Below, piece by piece: positions 25,376-33,752 of a stretch of DNA of 33,759 nucleotides (position 1 is the stretch's first letter; every line of letters starts with the position of its first letter). The position numbers and the translations under genes are program-made. Origin of the DNA: UBA7236 sp035439505 (GTDB lineage Bacteria > Bacteroidota > Bacteroidia > Chitinophagales > BACL12). The notes under the pieces are model-generated. The model worked only from the letters and a program-made list of their open reading frames with translations, had not been told where the DNA came from and searched no databases. Location: positions 1 through 33,759 of the forward strand of contig DAORKJ010000035.1 of the NCBI GenBank assembly GCA_035439505.1. The letters are read 5' to 3'.

Positions 25376-25429
25376 TGAACATTATACAAAACCAACTGTT
25401 CCTTCACTATCACATTTAATGAAGATTTA

Positions 25430-26905
25430 ATGCCACAACACGTAGTAGTAATAGGTTCGGGATTTAGCGGAATTTCAGCAGCATGTGCCCTCGCAAAAAA
25501 AGGATATCGTGTTACTGTTGTAGAAAAAAACGAATGCGCAGGCGGTAGAGCCTCTTTTTTTAAAGCCGATGGATTTATGTTTGATATGGGACCAAGCTGG
25601 TATTGGATGCCCGACGTTTTTGAGTGGTTTTTTAATGAATACGGCTCAAGTGTAGAAGAACATTACGACTTACTTAGACTAGATCCTGCATATCGAATTT
25701 ATTTCGCTAAAAATGAAATTACAGATATTCCTGCTTCATTAGATCCATTGTATGATTTATTCGAACAACTAGAACCAGGGTCTTCAATTCAATTAAAGAA
25801 GTTCCTTAAAGATGCTGCATATAAATACGAGGTTGGAATGAAAGACCTTGTATATAAACCCTGCAATTCTATTATGGAATTCGCGGACTTCAGAATGGTG
25901 AAAGCCCTATTTACCATGCAGTTGTTTACCTCCCTTCGGAAAGAAGTTTATGGCAAGTTTAAAAATGATAAAATCAGAAAAATACTCGAATTTCCGGTTT
26001 ATTTTTTAGGCGCATTACCATCCAATACACCTGCTTTGTACTCCATTTTAAATTATGCCGATTTAGCATTAGGCACATGGTATCCGCAAGGTGGCATGTA
26101 TAAAATTATAGAAGGAATGCAACGTGTGGCCGAAAAAATGGGTGTCGAATTTTTATTTAATTCACCTGTTACCGAAATTGCTACAAACGGCAATATTACG
26201 AATGGGGTTTATATCAATGGCGATTTATTTAAAGCCGATGCAGTTGTTGCTGCAGCAGATTATAATCATGTTGAAGAAAAATTATTGAATACCAAAGCGA
26301 GAAATTATGACGCTAAATATTGGGATAAAAAAGTTTTTGCCCCATCCAGTATTATCTATTATTTAGGCATAAAAGGTAAAGTGAATAATCTTTTACATCA
26401 CAACCTGTTTTTCGACCAAAGTTTCGAGCAATTTGCCGACGAAATTTATACCCATCCTCGATGGCCATCGAACCCTTTGTTTTATGTTTCAGCGCCTTCT
26501 AAAACCGACCCAAGTGTTGCACCAGATGGCGATGAAAACCTGTTTATTTTGGTTCCGGTTGCCGCAGGGCTCGAAGACACCCCTGAACTTCGCGAAAAAT
26601 ATTTTGATATGGTGATGAAACGCATAGAAGATTTCACCGGCGAATCGATTAAAAACCGAATTGTTTACCATCGCTCATTCGCTCCAAAAGACTTTGTTTC
26701 GCGGTATAATGCTTATAAAGGCAATGCTTATGGCTTGGCGAATACACTCCTTCAAACTGCCATTTTTAAGCCTAAAATGCGTAATAAACACATCAAAAAC
26801 CTGGTGTATGCCGGCCAATTGACGGTGCCCGGACCAGGGGTTCCACCCTCCCTTATCTCCGGATATGTAGCCGCCGGCGAGGTGGAAAAAATTATCGGAC
26901 ATTAA
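25430..26905 (+). CDS. crtI: Phytoene desaturase
   Basis: CrtI is an FAD-dependent membrane-associated enzyme that desaturates phytoene, usually in four steps to lycopene. The N-terminal FAD fold shows VVVIGSGFSGISAACALAKK (5-24) and KNECAGGRASFF, then GFMFDMGPSWYWMP. The C-terminus has the family signature NLVYAGQLTVPGPGVPPSLI followed by SGYVAAGEVEK. The length of 491 residues is standard. It heads the carotenoid operon; crtB follows after 62 bases. The neighbours make desaturation of phytoene, rather than another carotenoid reaction, the safe reading. Confidence 0.95.
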   Translation: MPQHVVVIGSGFSGISAACALAKKGYRVTVVEKNECAGGRASFFKADGFMFDMGPSWYWMPDVFEWFFNEYGSSVEEHYDLLRLDPAYRIYFAKNEITDIPASLDPLYDLFEQLEPGSSIQLKKFLKDAAYKYEVGMKDLVYKPCNSIMEFADFRMVKALFTMQLFTSLRKEVYGKFKNDKIRKILEFPVYFLGALPSNTPALYSILNYADLALGTWYPQGGMYKIIEGMQRVAEKMGVEFLFNSPVTEIATNGNITNGVYINGDLFKADAVVAAADYNHVEEKLLNTKARNYDAKYWDKKVFAPSSIIYYLGIKGKVNNLLHHNLFFDQSFEQFADEIYTHPRWPSNPLFYVSAPSKTDPSVAPDGDENLFILVPVAAGLEDTPELREKYFDMVMKRIEDFTGESIKNRIVYHRSFAPKDFVSRYNAYKGNAYGLANTLLQTAIFKPKMRNKHIKNLVYAGQLTVPGPGVPPSLISGYVAAGEVEKIIGH

Positions 26906-26967
26906 AAAACTTTAAACTCCTGTGAACAAATCCTCGTAAATAGGGTTATTATATCTCAATTTCACCT

Positions 26968-27813
26968 ATGCTTGAGTTGTTTCATCAGTCATCATTTCTT
27001 TGTAGCCGCAAGGTAACCGAGCTTTATAGCACATCATTTACACTAGGAATCCGTGCCCTTGATAACCGTTTTCATGATGCTATTTATGGCATTTATGGCT
27101 TTGTTCGCTACGCAGATGAGATTGTAGATACCTTTCACGATTGGGACAAATCGGCATTATTGGCAAAATTTAAAGCCGACACTTATGAGGCTATTGACCA
27201 GAAAATTTCCTTAAATCCAATCTTGCATGCTTTTCAATTAACTGTGCATAAATATCAAATTGACAATAAACTCATCGATGCTTTTTTGCATAGCATGGAA
27301 ATGGATTTGTTTACTCAAAATTATAAGCAAGAATTTTACGAAGAATATATATATGGCAGCGCAGAAGTTGTTGGCCTCATGTGTTTGAAAGTTTTTTGCG
27401 AAGGCGATAATGTGAAATTCAAATCACTTAAGCAAGGTGCAAGATATTTAGGTGCAGCCTTTCAAAAGGTAAATTTTTTACGTGACATGCAAGCAGATTA
27501 CAAAGAACGCGGTCGTGTTTATTTTCCGAATGTAGATTTCGATAATTTTTGTCGCAATCAAAAAGATGCTATAGAAGCTGATATTCAAAGCGACTTTGAA
27601 AAGGCATACGAAGGGATTAAAATGTTACCGGAAGGAGCAAAATTCGGAGTATACCTGGCCTATAAATACTATCTAAATCTCTTTAAAAAAATACGTAAAA
27701 CAGAAGCAGAAAAAGTGCTGCATACCAGAATACGAGTGTCAAACCCTAAAAAACTAGGAATTTGGGCCTCGGTTTACCTCCGTTCAAATGTTTTAGGTAT
27801 CTATGCACCATGA
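26968..27813 (+). CDS. crtB: Phytoene synthase
   Basis: CrtB condenses two GGPP molecules head-to-head into phytoene. Both Asp-rich Mg-diphosphate motifs are present: YADEIVDTFHD (Asp50, Asp54) and NFLRDMQADYKERGRVYFP (Asp173, Asp177). The length of 281 residues is normal for Bacteroidetes. The 3' end overlaps the next gene by 4 bases (ATGA), indicating translational coupling with the cyclase. No GGPP synthase (crtE) is in the window, so the substrate must come from elsewhere in the genome. Confidence 0.95.
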   Translation: MLELFHQSSFLCSRKVTELYSTSFTLGIRALDNRFHDAIYGIYGFVRYADEIVDTFHDWDKSALLAKFKADTYEAIDQKISLNPILHAFQLTVHKYQIDNKLIDAFLHSMEMDLFTQNYKQEFYEEYIYGSAEVVGLMCLKVFCEGDNVKFKSLKQGARYLGAAFQKVNFLRDMQADYKERGRVYFPNVDFDNFCRNQKDAIEADIQSDFEKAYEGIKMLPEGAKFGVYLAYKYYLNLFKKIRKTEAEKVLHTRIRVSNPKKLGIWASVYLRSNVLGIYAP

Positions 27814-28532
27814 AAGAGCAATATCTCTATCTGATTATTAATATTGGAACCATCCTTTTTCCCTTCCTGTTTAGCTTCGAAAAAAGGGTAGCCTATTACA
27901 CATGGTGGAAATTTTTATTGCCTTCATTGCTCATTACAGCTACCGTATTTTTAACCTGGGATTACTTTTTTACACTTAATGGTGTTTGGGGATTTAGTGA
28001 AACTTATACAACTGGAATTAATATTGCCGGATTACCAATCGAAGAGATTTTATTTTTTATCACAGTCCCGTATGCCAGTATTTTCATTTATGCTTTTGTA
28101 AATAAATTGTGGCCTAACACTCCACGCTTGGATAAAGCCCAAAAGTTTATTTCTTATGCCATATTAATAATTGCAATTGTTGTTTTGATATTTAATTACG
28201 ATAAAGCTTATACCGCTTTAAATTGTGGTTATGCTATTGTTCTTTTAAGCCTTCAGTTGTTTGTGGTAAAAGGTGCATATATGGGTAAATTTTACCGTTT
28301 TTATTTTTGGCATTTAATCCCGTTTTTTATTGTGAACGGCATTTTAACCGGAACCGGAATCGACCGGGAAGTAGTGTGGTATAATAACAACGAAAATTTG
28401 GGTTTTCGAATGGGAACAATACCGGTTGAAGATAGCCTCTATAGCCTTAGTTTGATGCTGATGAATATTACCATTTTGGAATATTTAAAAGCCCGATTTA
28501 AAAAACACAATCCAAAACCTATTGTTGCATAA
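27810..28532 (+). CDS. Lycopene beta-cyclase, fused CrtYcd type
   Basis: This integral membrane protein of 240 residues has two tandem copies of the lycopene-cyclase domain, each about three membrane segments. The paired acidic motifs are PIEE (76-79) followed by ILFFITVPYASIF, and PVED (205-208) followed by SLYSLSLM. This is the bacterial/archaeal/fungal CrtYc-CrtYd class with both halves on one chain, unrelated to the flavoprotein CrtY. It should convert lycopene to beta-carotene. The ATG at 27810 overlaps the crtB stop (ATGA); the frame extends upstream but inside crtB. Confidence 0.92.
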   Translation: MKEQYLYLIINIGTILFPFLFSFEKRVAYYTWWKFLLPSLLITATVFLTWDYFFTLNGVWGFSETYTTGINIAGLPIEEILFFITVPYASIFIYAFVNKLWPNTPRLDKAQKFISYAILIIAIVVLIFNYDKAYTALNCGYAIVLLSLQLFVVKGAYMGKFYRFYFWHLIPFFIVNGILTGTGIDREVVWYNNNENLGFRMGTIPVEDSLYSLSLMLMNITILEYLKARFKKHNPKPIVA

Positions 28533-28565
28533 GTGCATTAACAGTAACTTTGTAAAACGAATACT

Positions 28566-29027
28566 ATGTTAATTACCATTTTGATAAATATTTTAGCTTT
28601 TGTTGGCGCTTTCGCTTTTATGGAAGCTTTTGCGTGGTTTGTGCATAAATATGTTATGCATGGAATTGGCTGGTTTTTACATAAATCCCACCACGAACCA
28701 CGTCATGGTAAATTTGAACTCAACGACTTATATGCTATCATATTTGCAGCTCCTGCAATTGTATTAATGTATATTGGTTCACCTGAATACAATTATGTAT
28801 TTTGGATTGGCTCAGGAATTACCGCATATGGATTTTGTTATTTTTTGTTTCACGATGTAATTGTTCATCGCCGTATGAAACATCAATATAAACCACATAG
28901 CAAATATATGTTGCGTATAATACGCGCACATAAAGTGCATCATAAAAAAATGAGTAAAGAAGAAGGCCAGGCTTTTGGGTTCTTATTTGCACATCCTAAA
29001 TTTGATGTAAAAAAAACCGACGAATAA
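28566..29027 (+). CDS. crtZ: Beta-carotene 3-hydroxylase
   Basis: CrtZ is a membrane di-iron enzyme that hydroxylates beta-ionone rings, giving zeaxanthin from beta-carotene. All four histidine clusters are intact: HKYVMH (27-32), HKSHH (39-43), HDVIVH (96-101) and HKVHH (122-126). Four hydrophobic segments are expected. The length of 153 residues is typical of CrtZ. It lies 33 bases after the cyclase and closes the carotenoid operon. It converges on the ABC permease gene with 4 bases between the stops. Confidence 0.95.
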   Translation: MLITILINILAFVGAFAFMEAFAWFVHKYVMHGIGWFLHKSHHEPRHGKFELNDLYAIIFAAPAIVLMYIGSPEYNYVFWIGSGITAYGFCYFLFHDVIVHRRMKHQYKPHSKYMLRIIRAHKVHHKKMSKEEGQAFGFLFAHPKFDVKKTDE

Positions 29028-29031
29028 TTAA

Positions 29032-30246
29032 TTAAGAAATTCGCAAAATATTTTTCTTAAAAAAGAATGCACTAATTGCTAAAACACCTGCAGTAATTGC
29101 TATTAAAACGATAGCATTTTGTGTTACACCTGCTACACCGGTTTCACGCCAAAAAATATCATAAAACCCTTGAATACTCCAGTAATTAACTGAAATTACA
29201 GCCGCATCTTGCATAAAAGCAGGCATAATATACAAGGGAATCATACTCCCGCCAATTGCACTCATAAATAAAATAATTATTGTACTCAGCGAATCAGCCT
29301 GCTTTTTCGAACGCACAATACTCGCCAGCAATACACCAAATGCAGAACAGGCAATTGCTGTAGTTAAAATCATTATAATTAATGCAGGCAAATTTTTAAA
29401 AATATCCAATCCAAATGCTAACCATGAAAATAGAAACATGACCGACAGTTGGAAAATAGCAACAATAACGGCAGTCAGCATTTTCCCAAACAAAATTTCG
29501 AAAGGTGTAATGGGCGATTGTAATAATTTTTTTAACACACCATTTTCCTTCTCTTCTAACATACCGGAACCAATGGAACGAACACTAAATAACAACATCA
29601 TGATTGCAGTTCCTGCAACAGCCTGAATTAAACCCCAATTACTTTCTTCCTCTCCAACTATGCTGGTCATTGTGATTAATTGTTCCTGTTCATTTTCTTT
29701 GTTTAATCCTGATTTTAAATTGTTGCGAATCGAGTCCTGTGTTTGCATCGGCAAATTTGAAAACATATTTTGCATAATCCTGTCCACACCTTTGTCTGCA
29801 TCCTTAGCACCTTTAACGGAAGAAATTTTACTTACCAATAAATTCTGCAGCACACTTATTTCCATCGCACGGCTTTGGTCATACTGTAATTCAATAGGTA
29901 TATCGGTACCGTTGTTTAGTGCATCTTCGTAACCTTTATGAATAATAATATTCGCAATTTGGTCGCCACTTTTAATTTGATTTTTTGCACTTTGAGTGTC
30001 AGTAGCAATACAAACAATTCCGGGTATGGCATCAAGCTCAGTAATAATATTTTTTGAAGATGTAGTTTGATCCTCATCAGCATATAACACAGCTATCGGC
30101 GTGCCTTCCTCCTCATCCTCTGCACCTACTCCACCAAATGCCAATGCAAAAAGTGTTATCAATCCGATTGGTAACAATAATGATAAAATGATAGCTCTTT
30201 TATCAGTAAAAAATATTTTTAAATCCTTTCGTGTTATTTTCCACAT
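29032..30246 (-). CDS. ABC-2 type exporter permease
   Basis: This is the membrane subunit of an ABC exporter (ABC2_membrane_3 pattern). A membrane segment (about 16-36) is followed by a large extracytoplasmic loop (about 45-205, starting VGAEDEEEGTPIAVLYADED). Five C-terminal segments then run between about 212 and 400, with SIGSGMLEEKENGVLKKLLQ (the amphipathic EEKENG motif), SPITPFEILFGKML and ACSAFGVLLASIVRSKKQAD. The ATPase gene is 20 bases upstream on the same strand, so the pair is one operon. The substrate is unknown; relatives export drugs, antibiotics or sodium. Confidence 0.92.
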   Translation of the reverse strand: MWKITRKDLKIFFTDKRAIILSLLLPIGLITLFALAFGGVGAEDEEEGTPIAVLYADEDQTTSSKNIITELDAIPGIVCIATDTQSAKNQIKSGDQIANIIIHKGYEDALNNGTDIPIELQYDQSRAMEISVLQNLLVSKISSVKGAKDADKGVDRIMQNMFSNLPMQTQDSIRNNLKSGLNKENEQEQLITMTSIVGEEESNWGLIQAVAGTAIMMLLFSVRSIGSGMLEEKENGVLKKLLQSPITPFEILFGKMLTAVIVAIFQLSVMFLFSWLAFGLDIFKNLPALIIMILTTAIACSAFGVLLASIVRSKKQADSLSTIIILFMSAIGGSMIPLYIMPAFMQDAAVISVNYWSIQGFYDIFWRETGVAGVTQNAIVLIAITAGVLAISAFFFKKNILRIS

Positions 30247-30266
30247 AATTGCTTGTATTTAAATAA

Positions 30267-31181
30267 CTAATCACGCAACTGTTTTCCTGTTAAATGTAAA
30301 AATATCGCTTCTAACCCACTGCTTTTTATATCGATATTATGAATTGCGATTTGCGCCATCGCACATTTATTAACAATATCTGAAAGATGCCCTTTTGCAT
30401 CTTTAATCTGAATAACTATCTCGTTTAATTCTTCATTATGTTGCGTAGCAAAACCGGCAATATTACCATCGCTTTTGCCCGAATAAGTTATAACAACCGT
30501 ATCATCTAACGAATAATTTGTTTTAAGTTCATTTAAACTACCCTCAGCAATAATTTTTCCACTATCTATAACGCCAATTTTATCACACATTTTTTCTGCT
30601 TCCTCCATATAATGTGTAGTATATAAAATTGTTTTACCACCGGCATGCATTTCATCCAATAACTCATAAATTTTATTCCTGCTTTGAGGGTCAATGCCAA
30701 CTGTCGGCTCATCCATAACAATTAAACCCGGATTATGCATCAATGCAGATGCAATATTCACTCTTCGCTTCATCCCGCCTGAATATGTTCTCACAGAATC
30801 ATTTTTCCGGTCGGCCAACCCAACCCATTCCAATAAATAGTTAGCTTGTTTTTTTGCATCAGCGCCGGTTATACCATACAAACTTCCCCAAAAAAGTAAA
30901 TTATCGAAAGCACTCAGTTCATCATATAAGGCAATTTCCTGAGGCACAACTCCCATGTGCATTTTAACCTTTTGCTGTTGGGTATATACATCAATCCCAG
31001 CAACCTGAATATCACCTGTATCAGGAGGCATAATTGCGCTGATCATATGAATTGTTGTAGTTTTACCGGCGCCATTTGGTCCTAACAAACCATAAAACAT
31101 ACCCGGTGTAAGCGATAAACTGATTCCGTTTACAGCTTTAAATTGATCAAAGGTCTTTGTGATAGAATTTACCTTCAGCAT
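30267..31181 (-). CDS. ABC exporter ATPase subunit
   Basis: The 304-residue ATP-binding protein has Walker A GPNGAGKT (34-41), the Q-loop VVPQEIALYDELS, signature TYSGGMKRRV (132-141), Walker B LIVMDEPTVGIDP (153-165) and the switch His in YTTHYMEEAEKMCDKIG. The C-terminal extension after about 220 is typical of drug/Na+ exporter ATPases (CcmA/DrrA/NatA-like). It powers the permease encoded 20 bases downstream. It is divergent from the GNAT gene across a 71-base AT-rich interval. Confidence 0.94.
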   Translation of the reverse strand: MLKVNSITKTFDQFKAVNGISLSLTPGMFYGLLGPNGAGKTTTIHMISAIMPPDTGDIQVAGIDVYTQQQKVKMHMGVVPQEIALYDELSAFDNLLFWGSLYGITGADAKKQANYLLEWVGLADRKNDSVRTYSGGMKRRVNIASALMHNPGLIVMDEPTVGIDPQSRNKIYELLDEMHAGGKTILYTTHYMEEAEKMCDKIGVIDSGKIIAEGSLNELKTNYSLDDTVVITYSGKSDGNIAGFATQHNEELNEIVIQIKDAKGHLSDIVNKCAMAQIAIHNIDIKSSGLEAIFLHLTGKQLRD

Positions 31182-31252
31182 AGCGGTTATTAAATGGTAA
31201 ATGTATTAATTAATTTAGTAAGCAGATTACTCAAAGCAAAAAAATTGCATAA

Positions 31253-31963
31253 ATGCCGGAAATAGTTTTAAAAAAATGGGATTCAGATTTTTTTGGCTTT
31301 AAAACCGGTGATTTGATATTTAGCGGCAATAAGGAGGAATTTCATCAATTACTGCAGAATGCAATAGATAACGATTACCATTTGTTATATTGGAAAATTC
31401 CGACAAACAATGAAGAAAACAACCGTTTGGCTACAACAGAAAACTTATTTTTAGGTGATACAAAAATGGTATATCAAATTCCGGCTAATCAAAATTTATT
31501 ACCGGAAATTCAAGAACACGTGCGCAGTTGGAATCTCCCCCCAAATCAACAACTTATCAGCTTAGGTATTGCAAGCGGTGAATTTTCCCGTTTCAAAACA
31601 GACCCTAAAATGCCAGAAGGATTTTTTGAAAAAATGTACGCTGAATGGGTTGTACAATCGGTTCAAGGCACAATGGGAAATGTTATTTATTATATCGGAA
31701 ACGAAACAATAATAAAAGGTTTTATCACTTTACAATTTCATTCTGATTATGCAGAAATTGGTTTAATTGCCGTAGATGAAAAATATCGCAAACAACAAAT
31801 TGCAACTCAACTTATTCAATTTGCTCTTGATATCGCCGCTAACCACAACTTAAAAAATGTTCAAGTGGCAACACAATTAGCAAACACTCCTGCAAATAAT
31901 TTATATATAAAATGCGGCGGTACACTTATTACAGCTGAAAACATTTATCACATCTGGTTATAA
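31253..31963 (+). CDS. GNAT-family N-acetyltransferase
   Basis: A 236-residue protein with a divergent N-terminal half (VLKKWDSDFFGFKTGDLIF resembles WecD-type sugar N-acetyltransferases, which start with a WDSxFFG motif) and a C-terminal GNAT domain (about 125-236). The acetyl-CoA segment is EIGLIAVDEKYRKQQIATQL, followed by NVQVATQLANTPANNLYIKCGG. The WecD resemblance suggests acetylation of an amino sugar nucleotide, but this is inferred. The stop and the next ATG overlap (TAATG), linking it to the cytochrome-b5-like gene. Confidence 0.85.
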   Translation: MPEIVLKKWDSDFFGFKTGDLIFSGNKEEFHQLLQNAIDNDYHLLYWKIPTNNEENNRLATTENLFLGDTKMVYQIPANQNLLPEIQEHVRSWNLPPNQQLISLGIASGEFSRFKTDPKMPEGFFEKMYAEWVVQSVQGTMGNVIYYIGNETIIKGFITLQFHSDYAEIGLIAVDEKYRKQQIATQLIQFALDIAANHNLKNVQVATQLANTPANNLYIKCGGTLITAENIYHIWL

Positions 31964-32199
31964 TGGAAACACTTCCCGAATACAATAAATTTCAATTAGC
32001 CTTGCGCAATGGTCAAGATCGCGAAGAAATATGGATTGCCTTTAAAGGGATTATTTATGACGTAACCACCAGTAGGTTATGGCGTAAAGGACAACACTAC
32101 GAACACTTTGCAGGACAAGACCTCACCCATGAACTTGCAGATGCACCTCATACTGAAATAGTTTTCCAACGATTTCCCATCATTGGAAAACTAATTTGA
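31963..32199 (+). CDS. Small cytochrome b5-like heme/steroid-binding domain protein
   Basis: A 78-residue single-domain protein. LPEYNKFQLALRNGQ at the N-terminus, WIAFKGIIYDVTTSRLWRKG and HYEHFAGQDLTHELADAPH match the short bacterial cytochrome b5-like family. The eukaryotic HPGG motif is replaced by a segment with two His (QHYEHFAGQD, and H near residue 65), so heme binding is likely but not certain. No signal peptide or anchor is seen, so it is cytoplasmic. The ATG overlaps the upstream GNAT stop by one base. The MITE-like element begins 2 bases after its stop codon. Confidence 0.87.
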   Translation: METLPEYNKFQLALRNGQDREEIWIAFKGIIYDVTTSRLWRKGQHYEHFAGQDLTHELADAPHTEIVFQRFPIIGKLI

Positions 32200-32200
32200 T

Positions 32201-32368
32201 TAGAACTCATCTCAAAAATATTTTTTCGTTAGAATTTTCAAGTATTCGCACTTTAGCCGAGGTGCTTGGAGCAGCCCATATTGGAGGAAGTACGGGCAAT
32301 TCAAGCAACGAAGGATAAAGAGCGAAGACGCAGAAAAGACGACAAAGGTATTTTTGAGATGAGTTCTA
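32201..32368. mobile_element. 168-bp MITE-like element with 20-bp terminal inverted repeats
   Basis: The left end TAGAACTCATCTCAAAAATA (32201-32220) is the perfect reverse complement of the right end (32349-32368). Both ends start or finish with TA, which could be a TA target duplication around 18-bp repeats. The interior has no open frame. It can fold: TTCGTT (32225-32230) with AACGAA (32307-32312), CTTG (32265-32268) with CAAG (32302-32305), and GCCC (32274-32277) with GGGC (32294-32297). It is GC-richer than its surroundings. This fits a non-autonomous element mobilised by an IS encoded elsewhere. Confidence 0.7.
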
Positions 32369-33286
32369 TCATTTAATATTAAACTTCGTTAACTGCACAA
32401 ACGTTTTAACACGCTCCGCAACTTGCGATTGTTTTAAATCCAACAAACGTTCTGGTCCAAATTTTTCAACACAAAACGAAGCCATTGCACTGCCGTAAAT
32501 AATGGCGCGTTTCATATTAGTAAATGAAATGTTTTTTGTTTTTGCTAAATATCCCATAAATCCGCCTGCAAATGTATCACCTGCACCTGTTGGGTCAAAT
32601 ACTTCTTCTAATGGTAATGCCGGAGCAAAAAACACCTGATCGCCCTGAAATAATAATGCACCGTGTTCACCTTTTTTTACAACCAGCGTTTTAGGTCCTG
32701 TTTTCATTATTTTTTTCGCGGCCTTTACTAACGAATATTCACCGGTTAATTGACGCGCCTCTTCATCATTAATTATCAAAAGGTCAACCATCGTTAATAC
32801 CTTATCCAAATTAGGGCGAGCAATATCCATCCAAAAATTCATGGTATCCATAGCAATTAATTGCGGACGCGTTTTTAATTGCTCTATCACTTTAATTTGC
32901 AATGAAGGTTCAATATTACCTAACATTAAAAAATCCGGCTTGCGTGATGCTGCCGGTAAAACCGGATTAAAATCCGCAAGTACATTTAAATCGGTAACTA
33001 GCGTGTCGCGGGTGTTCATATCCATGTGATAACGTCCCGACCAAAAAAACGATTTTTTTCCTTTTATTACTTCGATACCATCAGTATTGATACCCTTTTT
33101 ATTAAATTGTGCGATAGTTGCTTTAGGGAAATCACTTCCTACAACCGATACCAATTTTATTTTTTTATAAAAATACGAGGCAGATAATCCGATATAGGTT
33201 GCTGAACCACCTATTATTTTATCCTTTTTTCCAAAAGGTGTTTCTATTGCATCAAATGCGACTGTTCCAACTACTAATAAACTCAT
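32369..33286 (-). CDS. PfkB-family sugar/nucleoside kinase
   Basis: A 305-residue ribokinase-fold kinase. GGSATYIGLSASYF (26-39) is the N-terminal PfkB glycine motif, VVGSDFPKATIAQFNKKGI the substrate-side segment, and FDPTGAGDTFAGGFMGYLA carries the catalytic Asp of the GAGD anion hole. KTLVVKKGEHGALLF is the usual ATP-side strand. The sugar cannot be told; adenosine kinase-, ribokinase- or fructokinase-like activity are all possible. It is monocistronic; the MITE-like element abuts its stop codon. Confidence 0.9.
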   Translation of the reverse strand: MSLLVVGTVAFDAIETPFGKKDKIIGGSATYIGLSASYFYKKIKLVSVVGSDFPKATIAQFNKKGINTDGIEVIKGKKSFFWSGRYHMDMNTRDTLVTDLNVLADFNPVLPAASRKPDFLMLGNIEPSLQIKVIEQLKTRPQLIAMDTMNFWMDIARPNLDKVLTMVDLLIINDEEARQLTGEYSLVKAAKKIMKTGPKTLVVKKGEHGALLFQGDQVFFAPALPLEEVFDPTGAGDTFAGGFMGYLAKTKNISFTNMKRAIIYGSAMASFCVEKFGPERLLDLKQSQVAERVKTFVQLTKFNIK

Positions 33287-33452
33287 GTTTTAATTTTGCT
33301 GCAAAGAAAACACTTCTCGACTAATCATTTTGCTTTTTATCTTAATTTTTAGTCCTTTTTTAAAATATCGTCTAATATCCTTTAAACCGGCACTTATTGC
33401 ACTTCCCAAATAAACCCCGAAAGAAATATTCTAATTAAATTTTCAAAAATTC

Positions 33453-33483
33453 TTTGTTGTATGGATATAACAAAATAAATTTG
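33453..33483 (+). promoter_or_regulatory. Promoter of tRNA-Asn, full Bacteroidetes consensus
   Basis: TTTG (33453-33456), a 19-base spacer and TAAATTTG (33476-33483) match both the -33 and -7 elements of the Bacteroidetes primary sigma factor exactly. Transcription would begin near 33490, about 16 bases before the mature tRNA. The leader contains a 5-bp hairpin GTTTC/GAAAC (33490-33503). Confidence 0.8.
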
Positions 33484-33505
33484 CATCCCGTTTCAAAAGA
33501 AACAT

Positions 33506-33579
33506 TCCTCAATAGCTCAGCTGGTTAGAGCGACTGACTGTTAATCAGTAGGTCCCTGGTTCAAGTCCAGGTTGGGGAG
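33506..33579 (+). tRNA. tRNA-Asn (anticodon GTT)
   Basis: A 74-base cloverleaf: acceptor TCCTCAA pairs with TTGGGGA (one G-U), D-arm GCTC..GAGC, anticodon stem ACTGA/TCAGT around loop CTGTTAA with GTT, T-stem CCTGG/CCAGG around TTCAAGT, and discriminator G as expected for tRNA-Asn. CCA is not encoded. A terminator follows directly. Confidence 0.97.
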
Positions 33580-33580
33580 C

Positions 33581-33607
33581 AAAAACCTGCCAATTGGTGG
33601 GTTTTTT
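33581..33607 (+). terminator. Terminator after tRNA-Asn
   Basis: CCTGCC and GGTGGG form a 6-bp stem (two G-U pairs) around loop AATT, extended by A-run/T-run pairing and followed by a T-run. An identical copy is found at 33726-33752. Confidence 0.8.
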
Positions 33608-33676
33608 GCATTTTATGCAACTTCCAATACATATTGTTGGTGTTTTTGTTACACCCCCATTTTTTCCCAAAAAAGA

Positions 33677-33724
33677 AGTAGGTCCCTGGTTCAATCCCGA
33701 TAGCTATCGGGACAGGTTGGGGAG
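33677..33724 (+). pseudogene. 3' half of a second tRNA-Asn with a palindrome in the T-loop
   Basis: The bases from AGTAGGTCCCTGG to the discriminator repeat the 3' half of the tRNA at 33547-33579, but no 5' half precedes them. In the T-loop the bases GTC are replaced by an 18-bp perfect palindrome (33695-33712). It cannot form a functional tRNA. Confidence 0.85.
33695..33712. repeat. 18-bp perfect palindrome inside the partial tRNA copy
   Basis: TCCCGATAGCTATCGGGA equals its own reverse complement. It occurs once in this window. From memory, palindromes with this GATAGCTATC core are common between genes in Bacteroidetes genomes; a genome-wide count would settle it. Confidence 0.8.
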
Positions 33725-33725
33725 C

Positions 33726-33752
33726 AAAAACCTGCCAATTGGTGGGTTTTTT
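33726..33752 (+). terminator. Second, identical copy of the tRNA terminator
   Basis: The 34 bases 33726-33759 are identical to 33581-33614, including the hairpin and T-run. They follow the partial tRNA copy and run to the window edge. Confidence 0.8.
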
